From the NCBI GenBank assembly GCA_900767135.1, contig CAAFYU010000019.1, positions 1 to 15,933 of the forward strand: a stretch of DNA of 15,933 bases, written 5' to 3'. Origin of the DNA: Candidatus Gastranaerophilales bacterium. GTDB taxonomy: Bacteria; Cyanobacteriota; Vampirovibrionia; Gastranaerophilales; Gastranaerophilaceae. Position numbers and translations under genes: made by a program. The notes under the pieces are model-generated. The model did no database searches. It saw only the letters and a program-made list of their open reading frames with translations, and had not been told where the DNA came from. Each line of letters opens with the position of its first letter. Position 1 is the first letter of the stretch. Of the stretch, positions 1 through 6,845 are shown piece by piece.

Positions 1-131
1 CTGCCATTGCTTTAGAGATGATGTCAAAGGCATTGGAATGTAGGGTTTACACGCATTACCCCACCTCCAAAACACCACAAAAAGATTTAGATATCGCAAT
101 TAAACGCTATAAAGATTTATGCAAAAGATAA
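1..131 (+). CDS. 3' end of an unrecognised protein gene (partial)
   Basis: An open frame enters from the left edge (first complete codon at base 3) and ends with TAA at 129-131, giving 42 residues that start AIALEMMSKALE and end KRYKDLCKR. The peptide is charged and probably helical at its end. I do not recognise the family, and the fragment is too short to assign a role. It converges on the broken antitoxin gene: the original stop of that gene (117-119, minus strand) lies inside these last codons, so the two genes would overlap tail to tail by about 15 bases. The tight packing suggests both belong to the same accessory segment. Coding status is inferred only from the open frame reaching the edge. 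Confidence 0.4.
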   Translation, partial: AIALEMMSKALECRVYTHYPTSKTPQKDLDIAIKRYKDLCKR

Positions 132-401
132 AACAATTCGTTTGCCTAAATATTTAGCAACTTTTTAGATTGTATTTAATGTAATCGAAGTGTTTTCCGG
201 GTCTAAAATACGACAAATCGCAATTCTTGAAGTTTCAAGTTCTTTTGCAAGTCGATTAACAGACATATTGTCAGCAAGCATTTTTTGCTCTAAAGCATAG
301 GCAATAACCCTTTTTATTGCGACAGCATCTACCTCTTGAAGAAGGTTTTCTTCTTCAAGAAAACTATCAAAACTAGATCCTATACGTTTTTTATTAAACA
401 T
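117..401 (-). pseudogene. XRE/HigA-like antitoxin gene interrupted by an in-frame TAA
   Basis: The upstream part encodes a small helix-turn-helix protein (MSVNRLAKELETSRIAICR, then ILDPENTSITLNTI), which matches the XRE-type antitoxin family of HigA-like addiction modules. After NTI a TAA stands at 165-167, but the same frame continues KVAKYLGKRIVLSFA to a second TAA at 117-119. Relatives normally read 'TLxKVAxALGKRL' here, so the TAA sits exactly where one ordinary residue (CAA, GAA or AAA codon) belongs. One nonsense change therefore explains the break. The ATG at 399-401 has an AAGG about eight bases upstream; a TTG at 405-407 is a poorer alternative start. No toxin gene is adjacent, so this is a solitary or decaying antitoxin. 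The truncated product would still keep its DNA-binding helices. Confidence 0.72.
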
Positions 402-1094
402 AATCAAACCTTAACTAATAATACTTTTTTATTTTTGTCAAATTTTAACAATATCTTTACGTTAAACTATGATTTACTCCTTTATTGGGTAATAATTTAT
501 GCTGCTAATTTGCAACGAGATTATCCTGATTACTATTATAGCTGCATTAAACAACGGAACTATTATCCACGAGATGGCTTTATCAGAAATTCAAGTGAAG
601 GTGATTGTATATGGAGTCCAGAGATATGGAAACAAAATGTATTTTATTTACATGGTGGATTACATCTATTCTATGACAATAAACAAAACATGTATAAACT
701 TACTTATGATTTGAATAATAATCAGAGTATAATTGATAAAACAAGATATTGGCTTGAACATGGAACTTCTCCTTTAGTTGTTATAGAAGGTAATTCTAGT
801 TACAAATTACAACATATCAGAAATAATAACTATCTCAACTATTGCTATGAAAAACTTTGCAATATACAAGATATTCTATTTATACATGGTCATTCATTTG
901 GTGATAAAGATTATCATATATATGATGCAATAAATAATAATCCTAAAATAAAAATGATATGCATTAGTATTCACAAACCAACAGAAAATATTGAAGAAAA
1001 ATTTGAAAAAGCTAATGCAACTTTTGAAACAAGAATTAATGAAAAATCTTTAGAAATAAAATTTTATGACGCAGATAGTGTTAAAATTTGGTAA
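336..1094 (+). pseudogene. DUF4917 family protein, 5'-truncated
   Basis: From about base 429 the frame encodes recognisable DUF4917 sequence: NIFTLNYDLLLYW, then a DGF segment, NVFYLHGGLHLF, YWLEHGTSPLVVIEGNS, a NYLNYCYEKL segment and LFIHGHSFGDKDYHI near the C-terminus. The family is thought to have a SIR2-like nucleotide-binding fold; its function is not established, and a defence role is only a possibility. The open frame starts at 336, but the first ~30 residues (Lys/Phe-rich) are antisense to the antitoxin gene and do not look like the family. The usual N-terminal portion before the TLNYD motif is missing. I read this as a gene that lost its 5' end at a junction near 410-430, where it abuts the antitoxin start. 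There is no ribosome binding site at 336. The A+T-rich codon use resembles the neighbouring island genes. The 3' end looks complete. Confidence 0.65.
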
Positions 1095-1434
1095 TTATAA
1101 AACATAAAAATAGCAAGGGAGAGATTGTCTTGACCTGCTCGCATTAAACGGGTCTACAGTTGAATGCTACATAAATATATTATTTCGCATTCAAGCCTTC
1201 GCCCTCTGCTCGTACAAAAACACTTGCAGTTTGATCTCTTTTAACAGTTGGCTTGAGTATAGCGAGGGAGGAATCCGAACTGATTACTCTCATCTTAAGG
1301 AATAAGAGAAACAAACTTATTTTTTAATTATGGTTGATTGAAAAACTATTTCTCAAAAAATATTTTTTATATTTACATCTTAATTCTGTTTTAATTACAT
1401 TTCAAGTCCCTGACATCTTCTTAATATTTTCATA
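1095..1434. other. Intergenic stretch with degenerate tRNA-end-like sequences
   Basis: No convincing gene is present in these 340 bases. The stretch begins with an exact copy of the tRNA-Met 3' end (1111-1126), and on the minus strand the resemblance continues imperfectly for about ten more bases: AGGTCAAGACAATC here against AGGTCGAGAG plus the T loop in the real tRNA. A second, poorer match lies at 1260-1282 (about 18 of 23 bases of the T arm and acceptor end by hand alignment). An 8-base inverted repeat, TTGAATGC/GCATTCAA, lies around 1161-1195. The rest is A+T-rich without clear structure. I infer relics of repeated integration at a tRNA gene. Confidence 0.45.
1111..1126. repeat. att-like direct repeat of the tRNA-Met 3' end (distal copy)
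   Basis: TAGCAAGGGAGAGATT is identical to bases 5022-5037, the 3' end of the intact tRNA-Met gene, and has the same orientation. Tyrosine recombinases commonly use tRNA 3' ends as attachment sites and leave such a duplication at the far end of the inserted element. The segment between the two copies (about 3.9 kb) holds the restriction-modification unit. No integrase gene is visible between them, so the element is either non-autonomous or has lost it. Confidence 0.6.
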
Positions 1435-2109
1435 TTAATCATTTTTATTCTTAAGAATTGTTTCTGCTTCTGTATCACTTACCTTCCCGAAGTAGTGAAC
1501 AGATACTTTTTTAACATATGGATTTTCTGGGGAATATGCTTCCATTGTACAATTCAAAATATCTCCATTGCACAATTTTATATTGTGTTCGGTTAACAAA
1601 TTTATTATCAATTTCATATAAAGTAATATTTTTAAATTCATTTCACGTAAATCTTCTTCTTTATTAGAAAACGGGTTTTTTGAGTGTAATAAACAAGATA
1701 TTTCATTGTATGCCTTTTCAAATAATTCTTCTGTTAATATATTTTCAATTTTATTTTCCCATTCACACTTAATTTTTGATATTGCAGAAGGTTTTCTTCT
1801 GATACCAATGGGAAAATACTTTGGATTTATTTTTTTTATTGTTTTTATTATTGCTTTTGCATTCCAGTCAGTTTGAAAACTTGCTCTAACTTTTTCATAT
1901 TGTTCTCTATTTGCAACTAAGTTTCCTAATGCTATTAACTCTAATATTTTTCTTAACTGTAAAGCCATAAATTCTGTGTTTGTAATAGGAAATGGTGTTG
2001 AATATTTTTTATCATAAATCATTTTAATTGCTTCTGTACGTTTCTTCACTTCTTCCATACATGTTGCATATAGATTCACGATTATTTGCATCTCTTGTTC
2101 TTCAGGCAT
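1435..2109 (-). CDS. Uncharacterised helical protein, partner of the adjacent restriction-modification enzyme
   Basis: A 224-residue protein that I do not recognise by family. It looks almost entirely alpha-helical, with no signal peptide or membrane segment. Noticeable stretches are LQLRKILELIALGNLVANRE (about residues 51-70), KTIKKINPKYFPIGIRRKP and a SCLLHSKNPF segment in the C-terminal half. The helical character and Leu-His segment recall HEPN-type or other helical nucleic-acid-associated proteins, but no clear R-x4-6-H motif is present, so I do not assign it. It starts three bases after the stop of the 823-residue enzyme on the same strand, without a good ribosome binding site of its own, which implies an operon and probably coupled translation. 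A role in the same restriction or defence system is inferred from that position only. Confidence 0.75.
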   Translation of the reverse strand: MPEEQEMQIIVNLYATCMEEVKKRTEAIKMIYDKKYSTPFPITNTEFMALQLRKILELIALGNLVANREQYEKVRASFQTDWNAKAIIKTIKKINPKYFPIGIRRKPSAISKIKCEWENKIENILTEELFEKAYNEISCLLHSKNPFSNKEEDLREMNLKILLYMKLIINLLTEHNIKLCNGDILNCTMEAYSPENPYVKKVSVHYFGKVSDTEAETILKNKND

Positions 2110-2112
2110 AAT

Positions 2113-4584
2113 TTATACACACTCAAATTCAATAACATCTTCTTGTAAAAATCCATAACTATATAGTTGTGGCAATAATTTATCTGACAGTTTTTTATGC
2201 GCCGCTTTTAGGTTTTCAATTTCTTCTGCACCTATATTTGCTTGTTTAAGTGCTTGTTTTATTTGCCATAAGCCGACGTCCCAATTTTGAATTTTATAGT
2301 CTAACCATCTTGTATTGCATATTTCCTTATAAAAATACTTATATAATTGTTTCCCATCATTTAAAACAATTGTTGCGTCTTGCGATAAAGTTTTATTTCC
2401 TAAATAAGCAGCTAAAAACCTATCTTCATTAGCTGATGCAATTTGTAAACTTATATCGGACATAGGGCATTCCCAAGTTTTTACTTCTTTGAGTAAGTAT
2501 GGATATAAATTGTTTTTAATTTGATAAATTTTGTTTTTATACTTAACATCTTTTAGGGACACTGTATTATTTGAATCAGCAAACGCACTCCAAACAACAC
2601 AATCTAAAATAAATTCCTCTGAAAGATTATCGGTATTTGGGCTATAAAATAAATCCCTATCGTTTGTCCAGTTTGCAAAAGGCAATCTTCTGACAGTGTG
2701 TAACATCATTGATTTTTCAAAATTATTTGGTGTTACAGAAAAAGCACCTGCGCTTACATATGGTGTAGACAAAATGAAAACACTATTTTGATTTTGTATA
2801 TCATTACCTTTGCTTGCCAACGAACACAAAAAGTCGTTTGTAACCCTATCTCTTACATCTTTGTTATCTCCGGCAAAAGAGATAGCACTTTTGAACGGGG
2901 GCATTATTGTTTCATTCTTATACCTGTCAATCCATTCTGTTATTGGCTTTGAATCTTTTTCTTGAAAAATGGTCTTTGTTCCATATTTTTCTAAATTACT
3001 ATTGAAAACATCTAATGTTACCGTTTGCGAATTTATAGTTTTATTTTTTGCCAAATTCCATATTAAAAATCCTACAGGGAAATTGCCTTTTGCACCATGA
3101 AAATGTTTAGAAGAAAAAACAAAACCTTTTTTAAATTCATATTGAAAAAATGTTTCTCGTATTTTGTTGTCATTTTTAGCGTTTATATATTTTATTTTTG
3201 AGAATAAGCATAAATGAGCATTTTTATTTTTAAATTCTTTGCTTATTCTATATAAAAATTGTGTAAATAATTCTCTGCTCGATTCTCCTAAATTGTCCTT
3301 ACTCATTAATGTTCTGATTTTAGTCATAGAAACATTATCTTTTGAAATTTTACCCGTTTCTTTGCCTGTTTTATTGCTTGTTGCAAAAGGTGGATTGATA
3401 AATATAATCCATTTTAGATTTGGATTTTTTAAATCATCTATTAATTTTTGGGGCATTTTAGGTTGCATAAATTCTAAATTTAAATTTTCGCCAAGAAAAC
3501 CAATATCATCGTTCAAATAATCATATTGAAAGCATGTTGCAGAAGGAAATATTCTTTTACAATAATTTGCATCATCTTCTAAAAGAGTCGAAATATAACA
3601 ATACTTTAGTGCAGATTCAGGTAATTTAAATTCTAAATTCCCTGTTCCTGCTGCCATATCCCAAAAACGATATTCTCCACTTTCCCACCAATTTTTGCCG
3701 ATGACTTTTTCTAAATATTTTAAACCTTTTTCAGCATATTCAACAGGTGTATAAAATTCTCCTGTAAAACGTCTTTCATAATCATTAGAAATTCTATCAA
3801 CTTTTTGTCTTATCGCAAAAATATCTTTGCTTTCAATTTTATCATATATTGACCAAAAATAATCATAGTCTTTCATCGGTAAAGTTTTTAATTTAGCATT
3901 GCCATCGCCTAAATCAAAAGCAATTTGATTATTATTAAATTTATTACTTTTTCCAATTTCTATATCAGATAAAAAATATTCAGAAGCTTTTCTACCATTT
4001 TCAACATACTTGCCAAATAAGTGCGACCAATATTTATAAACATCAAAGAAATTATCTTCATTTATGGATTTCTTATCTGAAAAAGCCAAAGTTGTTTGTT
4101 GTGCCGAGAAAGTATTATAATACTTTATAAATAATTCTTCTTCTGTTTCGTTTTGCAAACTATAAACATGAATATTTTTTGTGATATCAAATTTTTCAAT
4201 GTCTGTTATTAATTTTGGGCAAGGGCAACTCGCTGCTCTATCCCAATCGTATTTGTCACTTGTCGAGGTATAGAACTTTTTATATTTTGCGGTTTCAAAA
4301 AAGAATGCCTCATTCTTATCTATAACAAAAATAAAAGGAGGTAGAGGATTTGCAGTTCTACCATATTTTAAATATCTTGCATAATACATCGTTTGGGCAA
4401 TAACAGCAGAAATATTTTTTATATTCTTAAAATTTTTATCTAATTTAAATTCATGTAGAATACTTTTTGTATAATGGTCTATTAAACCGTCAGCGTTAAT
4501 TTTAAATTTAAAAAATTTTGCAAACTCTGACTTAACTTCTTCTTCCTTTTTACATGTTTTCAGCACATCATACAATCTTTTCAT
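2113..4584 (-). CDS. Type IIG-like restriction enzyme/N6-adenine DNA methyltransferase
   Basis: An 823-residue protein with a probable nuclease and a clear methyltransferase domain. Residues 20-47 show the PD-(D/E)xK layout: E20 in a helix, D36, then E45-F-K47 in a strand (LHEFKLD). After a linker, TGEFYTPVEYAEKGL and DMAAGTGN (309-316) form the motif X/motif I region that binds S-adenosylmethionine, and NPPF (397-400) is the catalytic motif IV of gamma-type N6-adenine methyltransferases. The C-terminal ~250 residues have no motif I know and would be the target recognition region. Fused nuclease, methylase and specificity regions are the plan of type IIG enzymes, which cut and modify DNA without a separate endonuclease; 823 residues is on the short side for the group. 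The start at 4582-4584 has no clear ribosome binding site. The gene is flanked by tRNA-derived repeats, consistent with horizontal transfer. Cleavage activity is inferred. Confidence 0.82.
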   Translation of the reverse strand: MKRLYDVLKTCKKEEEVKSEFAKFFKFKINADGLIDHYTKSILHEFKLDKNFKNIKNISAVIAQTMYYARYLKYGRTANPLPPFIFVIDKNEAFFFETAKYKKFYTSTSDKYDWDRAASCPCPKLITDIEKFDITKNIHVYSLQNETEEELFIKYYNTFSAQQTTLAFSDKKSINEDNFFDVYKYWSHLFGKYVENGRKASEYFLSDIEIGKSNKFNNNQIAFDLGDGNAKLKTLPMKDYDYFWSIYDKIESKDIFAIRQKVDRISNDYERRFTGEFYTPVEYAEKGLKYLEKVIGKNWWESGEYRFWDMAAGTGNLEFKLPESALKYCYISTLLEDDANYCKRIFPSATCFQYDYLNDDIGFLGENLNLEFMQPKMPQKLIDDLKNPNLKWIIFINPPFATSNKTGKETGKISKDNVSMTKIRTLMSKDNLGESSRELFTQFLYRISKEFKNKNAHLCLFSKIKYINAKNDNKIRETFFQYEFKKGFVFSSKHFHGAKGNFPVGFLIWNLAKNKTINSQTVTLDVFNSNLEKYGTKTIFQEKDSKPITEWIDRYKNETIMPPFKSAISFAGDNKDVRDRVTNDFLCSLASKGNDIQNQNSVFILSTPYVSAGAFSVTPNNFEKSMMLHTVRRLPFANWTNDRDLFYSPNTDNLSEEFILDCVVWSAFADSNNTVSLKDVKYKNKIYQIKNNLYPYLLKEVKTWECPMSDISLQIASANEDRFLAAYLGNKTLSQDATIVLNDGKQLYKYFYKEICNTRWLDYKIQNWDVGLWQIKQALKQANIGAEEIENLKAAHKKLSDKLLPQLYSYGFLQEDVIEFECV

Positions 4585-4753
4585 ACTTTAATTTTACTAT
4601 AAAAAATACAAATTATATTTAATGTTAAATTTTATTCTTGACTTTTAATGTTATTCCCCTATATTTTCAGCATTTTTTTGATTCAAATTTCAAAATAGAC
4701 TTTTAAGTTTTTATTAACAAATTCGCTCAATTTCAGATATAACGTGGAAAAGA

Positions 4754-4772
4754 TTCTGAAACGAGTTCAGAA
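4754..4772. repeat. Short hairpin repeat (TTCTGAA-ACGAG-TTCAGAA)
   Basis: Seven-base perfect arms flank a five-base loop, followed by TGACAG. Sequences of this shape ('TTCTGAAACGAGTTCAGAA' followed by TGACA) recur in intergenic regions of several bacterial groups as dispersed palindromes; I infer membership from the pattern only. Confidence 0.4.
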
Positions 4773-4804
4773 TGACAGTAATTTTTCATTTTCAAAGCCC
4801 AGCA

Positions 4805-4925
4805 AAAGTCCATTTTCGTCCAGTTTGAATTTTGATAATCAATTTACTTCCGACCGACGAAACCTTTTAGTGTTGGGCATATATGCTAAATTGAGTATTA
4901 TAATACGACTTTCAAAATGGACTTT
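4805..4925. repeat. Imperfect ~120-base inverted repeat, MITE-like
   Basis: The outer arms AAAGTCCATTTT (4805-4816) and AAAATGGACTTT (4914-4925) are exact reverse complements, as are the inner arms TCAATTTA (4839-4846) and TAAATTGA (4887-4894). The sequence between them is looser, and the loop carries smaller palindromes such as GCATATATGC. This could be a small non-autonomous mobile element or a folded RNA. No target-site duplication was identified. Confidence 0.4.
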
Positions 4926-4980
4926 AAACTCCAGCTCGCAGGTCGCTCGAACTCAAAATTAGTTCTCATCAATACCACAA

Positions 4981-5025
4981 GCTAAATAAAAAAGACAGGC
5001 ATAAAACCTGTCTTTTTTATTTAGC
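4981..5025 (-). terminator. Strong bidirectional hairpin terminator after tRNA-Met
   Basis: A perfect 19-base inverted repeat (4981-4999 and 5007-5025) with a seven-base loop and A/T-rich flanks; the G+C core is GACAGG/CCTGTC. On the minus strand it directly follows the tRNA and would end its transcript. The outer four bases of the right arm are the last bases of the tRNA itself (5022-5025), so the terminator overlaps the attachment core. Confidence 0.8.
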
Positions 5026-5037
5026 AAGGGAGAGATT
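5022..5037. repeat. att-like direct repeat inside the tRNA-Met 3' end (proximal copy)
   Basis: This is the copy of TAGCAAGGGAGAGATT that forms the acceptor and T-stem end of the functional tRNA. Its exact partner is at 1111-1126. Confidence 0.6.
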
Positions 5038-5095
5038 CGAACTCTCGACCTCACGGGTATGAGCCGTGCGCTCTCACCAGCTGAGCTACCTTGCC
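5022..5095 (-). tRNA. tRNA-Met (CAU), elongator type
   Basis: The cloverleaf is complete on the minus strand. The acceptor stem is GGCAAGG with CCTTGCT, giving a G1-U72 pair. The D arm is GCTC/GAGC. The anticodon stem is CACGG/CCGTG around the loop CTCATAC with anticodon CAT. The T arm is GAGAG/CTCTC around TTCGAAT. The discriminator base is A, and CCA is not encoded. The G1-U72 pair and overall sequence resemble the Bacillus elongator tRNA-Met more than tRNA-Ile(CAU) or the initiator, which would have a mismatched first pair. Its 3' end is duplicated at 1111-1126 and marks an integration site. Confidence 0.92.
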
Positions 5096-5105
5096 ATATT
5101 CTTTA

Positions 5106-5135
5106 TTTATATCGCAGTAATCACTCTCATCACAA
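5106..5135 (-). promoter_or_regulatory. Probable promoter of tRNA-Met
   Basis: On the minus strand TTGTGA (5130-5135) and TATAAA (5106-5111) are separated by 18 bases, and the predicted start lies a few bases before the mature tRNA 5' end at 5095. The -35 box is a 4/6 match to consensus. Confidence 0.42.
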
Positions 5136-5339
5136 GCCGGTTTGTAACTCGTCAGTCCCAAAACTGCTTAACTACCACGCTATTTCTATTTAATTTTCAC
5201 CAGCTTTCGCCGACAGTCTTTATTTTTGCATAAAAAAAATTAAATAGCAAGTGTTTTATTTACATGTTTTTGCTAAAACCATATTTTTACAATTCTCACT
5301 ATTTTTGTCTGCATAAAACACTCTTGCAAAAATAAAAAC

Positions 5340-5368
5340 TTGCGAATTTTGTATCAGTTTTATAAAAT
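5340..5368 (+). promoter_or_regulatory. Possible promoter of the MATE gene
   Basis: TTGCGA (5340-5345) and TAAAAT (5363-5368) are separated by 17 bases, and transcription would start about 30 bases before the ATG. In sequence this A+T-rich, chance matches are common. Confidence 0.35.
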
Positions 5369-5405
5369 ATTAAAGTAGTTAGATATAAATATACGGGATA
5401 TTTTT

Positions 5406-6773
5406 ATGATTACCGATATGACAAAAGGAAGCCCCCTTCGACATATATTGATGTTTTCAGTTCCACTTTTGATTGGGAACATTTTTCAACAACTTTATAA
5501 CATAGCCGATTTGGTTATTGTCGGAAGGCTATTGGGCGTTGAGCCATTTGCGGCGGTTGGAGCGGTCGCTCCGCTGTTTTTTCTCATAACTTTTATCATT
5601 GTAGGTTTGACCAACGGTTTTGCGGTTGTCACAGGACAACGTTATGGGGCAAAAGATATCGAGGGGGTTAAGAATTCCGTCGTTGTATCGACTATTCTTA
5701 GTACAGTCGTAACTCTTTTGTTTTCGGTAGTTTTCGCACTTTTGATGAACCCTGTTTTGCACTGGATGAATGTACCGATTAATATTTATCATAATGCTTA
5801 TTGGTATGTTCAGATTATTGTTATCGGGCTTATTGCAACGACTATGTATAATATGTTATCAAGCATTATCAGGGCTCTCGGGGATAGCAAAACTCCACTA
5901 TATTTCTTGATAATTGCCTCGATTGTGAATATATTTTTGGCTTTGGCATTCATTCAGATCTTCCACATGGGTGTTCCGGGGTCGGCGATTGCGGTAATTC
6001 TTTCGCAGGGAATTTCATTTATTCTCTGTTGGATTTATATAAAATATAAACTTCCTATGCTTCATTTGACAAAGAGCGACTGGAAAATTACGGATAAAAA
6101 GGTGTTTGTAAAATCTGCGATGGAGCATTTGAGGGTAGGAATGCCAATGGCTGTGCAATTTTCACTAATCGGGATAAGCATTTTGATTATACAGAGTGTT
6201 TGCAACACTTTCGGCTCTGATGTAATTGCGGCATTGACGGCAGCTTTGAGAATTGAGCAGATTGCGACATTGCCGATGATGTCGTTTGGTGTGGCTTTGG
6301 CGGCTTATGTTGCACAAAACTACGGGGCAAGAAAATTCAAGAGAATTCGTCTTGGTGTAATTAAAACCTCCACGATTAATATTGTGATAAGCCTTTGTAT
6401 GGCGGTTGTAATGAGGTTTTGGGGTACAGATATTATTCGTGAATTCATCGGTACTGCAACCCCTACGATTATCGAGATTGCCCACAGATATCTTTTGATA
6501 AGCACGGTTTATTACTTTTTCTTGGGACAAATTTTCATTTACAGAAACGCATTACAGGGCATGGGCGAGGCATTGTTCCCGTTGTTGGCATGCATTGCAG
6601 AACTTGTTATGCGTTCGTTTGCGGCGGTTTATTTGGCAATAAAATTCGGGTATATCGGAATGTTTTATTCAGGGCCGATTGCTTGGATTGGTGCGTCCTC
6701 CGTGCTGTTTGTGGGATATTTTTACAGTATCAAACATATTATCTACAATGTCAAAAAAAAATCCCATAGTTAG
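5406..6773 (+). CDS. MATE family multidrug/sodium antiporter
   Basis: A 455-residue integral membrane protein of the MATE family, which exports drugs or other organic cations from the cytoplasm in exchange for Na+ or H+. The N-terminal signature MTKGSPLRHILMFSVPLLIGNIFQQLYNIADLVIVGR is typical of the DinF/MepA-like branch, as are LLGVEPFAAVGAVAP and, after the midpoint, IAALTAALRIEQIATLPM and AAYVAQNYGAR. About twelve hydrophobic helices cover the sequence, and the length is normal. The chosen ATG gives the usual MxxDMTKGSP start; a GGGA lies about nine bases upstream. It is followed 72 bases later by enolase on the same strand, possibly by readthrough. The substrate cannot be told from sequence. 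The protein begins the more G+C-rich, core-like part of the window. Confidence 0.92.
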   Translation: MITDMTKGSPLRHILMFSVPLLIGNIFQQLYNIADLVIVGRLLGVEPFAAVGAVAPLFFLITFIIVGLTNGFAVVTGQRYGAKDIEGVKNSVVVSTILSTVVTLLFSVVFALLMNPVLHWMNVPINIYHNAYWYVQIIVIGLIATTMYNMLSSIIRALGDSKTPLYFLIIASIVNIFLALAFIQIFHMGVPGSAIAVILSQGISFILCWIYIKYKLPMLHLTKSDWKITDKKVFVKSAMEHLRVGMPMAVQFSLIGISILIIQSVCNTFGSDVIAALTAALRIEQIATLPMMSFGVALAAYVAQNYGARKFKRIRLGVIKTSTINIVISLCMAVVMRFWGTDIIREFIGTATPTIIEIAHRYLLISTVYYFFLGQIFIYRNALQGMGEALFPLLACIAELVMRSFAAVYLAIKFGYIGMFYSGPIAWIGASSVLFVGYFYSIKHIIYNVKKKSHS

Positions 6774-6845
6774 TCACTTGAAAAATAAAAAAATTTATGT
6801 CAGAATTACGACACGTATAGCATTAATGGTAAAGGAGAGTTTATT

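Larger units (their letters stand above)
4585..4980. other. Gene-free stretch with palindromes between island and tRNA
   Basis: About 400 bases without a supported gene. They hold an imperfect ~120-base inverted repeat (4805-4925), a small hairpin sequence (4754-4772) and a sequence at 4691-4705 (CAAAATAGACTTTTA) resembling the right arm of the large inverted repeat. A plus-strand promoter-like pair, TTGACT (4638-4643) and TATATT (4660-4665) with a 16-base spacer, points into the stretch, and the strong hairpin at 4981-5025 would end any such transcript. An unannotated small RNA is possible but unsupported by anything else. Confidence 0.35.
5096..5405. other. Intergenic region between tRNA-Met and the MATE gene
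   Basis: No gene was found in these 310 bases. They contain the probable tRNA promoter (5106-5135) and the probable MATE promoter (5340-5368). Between them, 5136-5175 read on the minus strand has a vaguely tRNA-like opening (GTGGTAGTTAAG), but no cloverleaf can be folded. Confidence 0.4.

Noticed and set aside
4744..4962. 72-residue plus-strand ORF (MEKILKRVQNDSNF...)
   Set aside because: It runs through the hairpin repeat and the large inverted repeat, is Ser/Asn-rich with no ribosome binding site, and is best explained as chance in repeat sequence.
5136..5180. Possible second tRNA or tRNA remnant upstream of tRNA-Met
   Set aside because: The minus strand has a D-arm-like start (GTGGTAGTTAAG), but no anticodon stem, T arm or acceptor pairing can be drawn; kept only as a remark in the intergenic entry.
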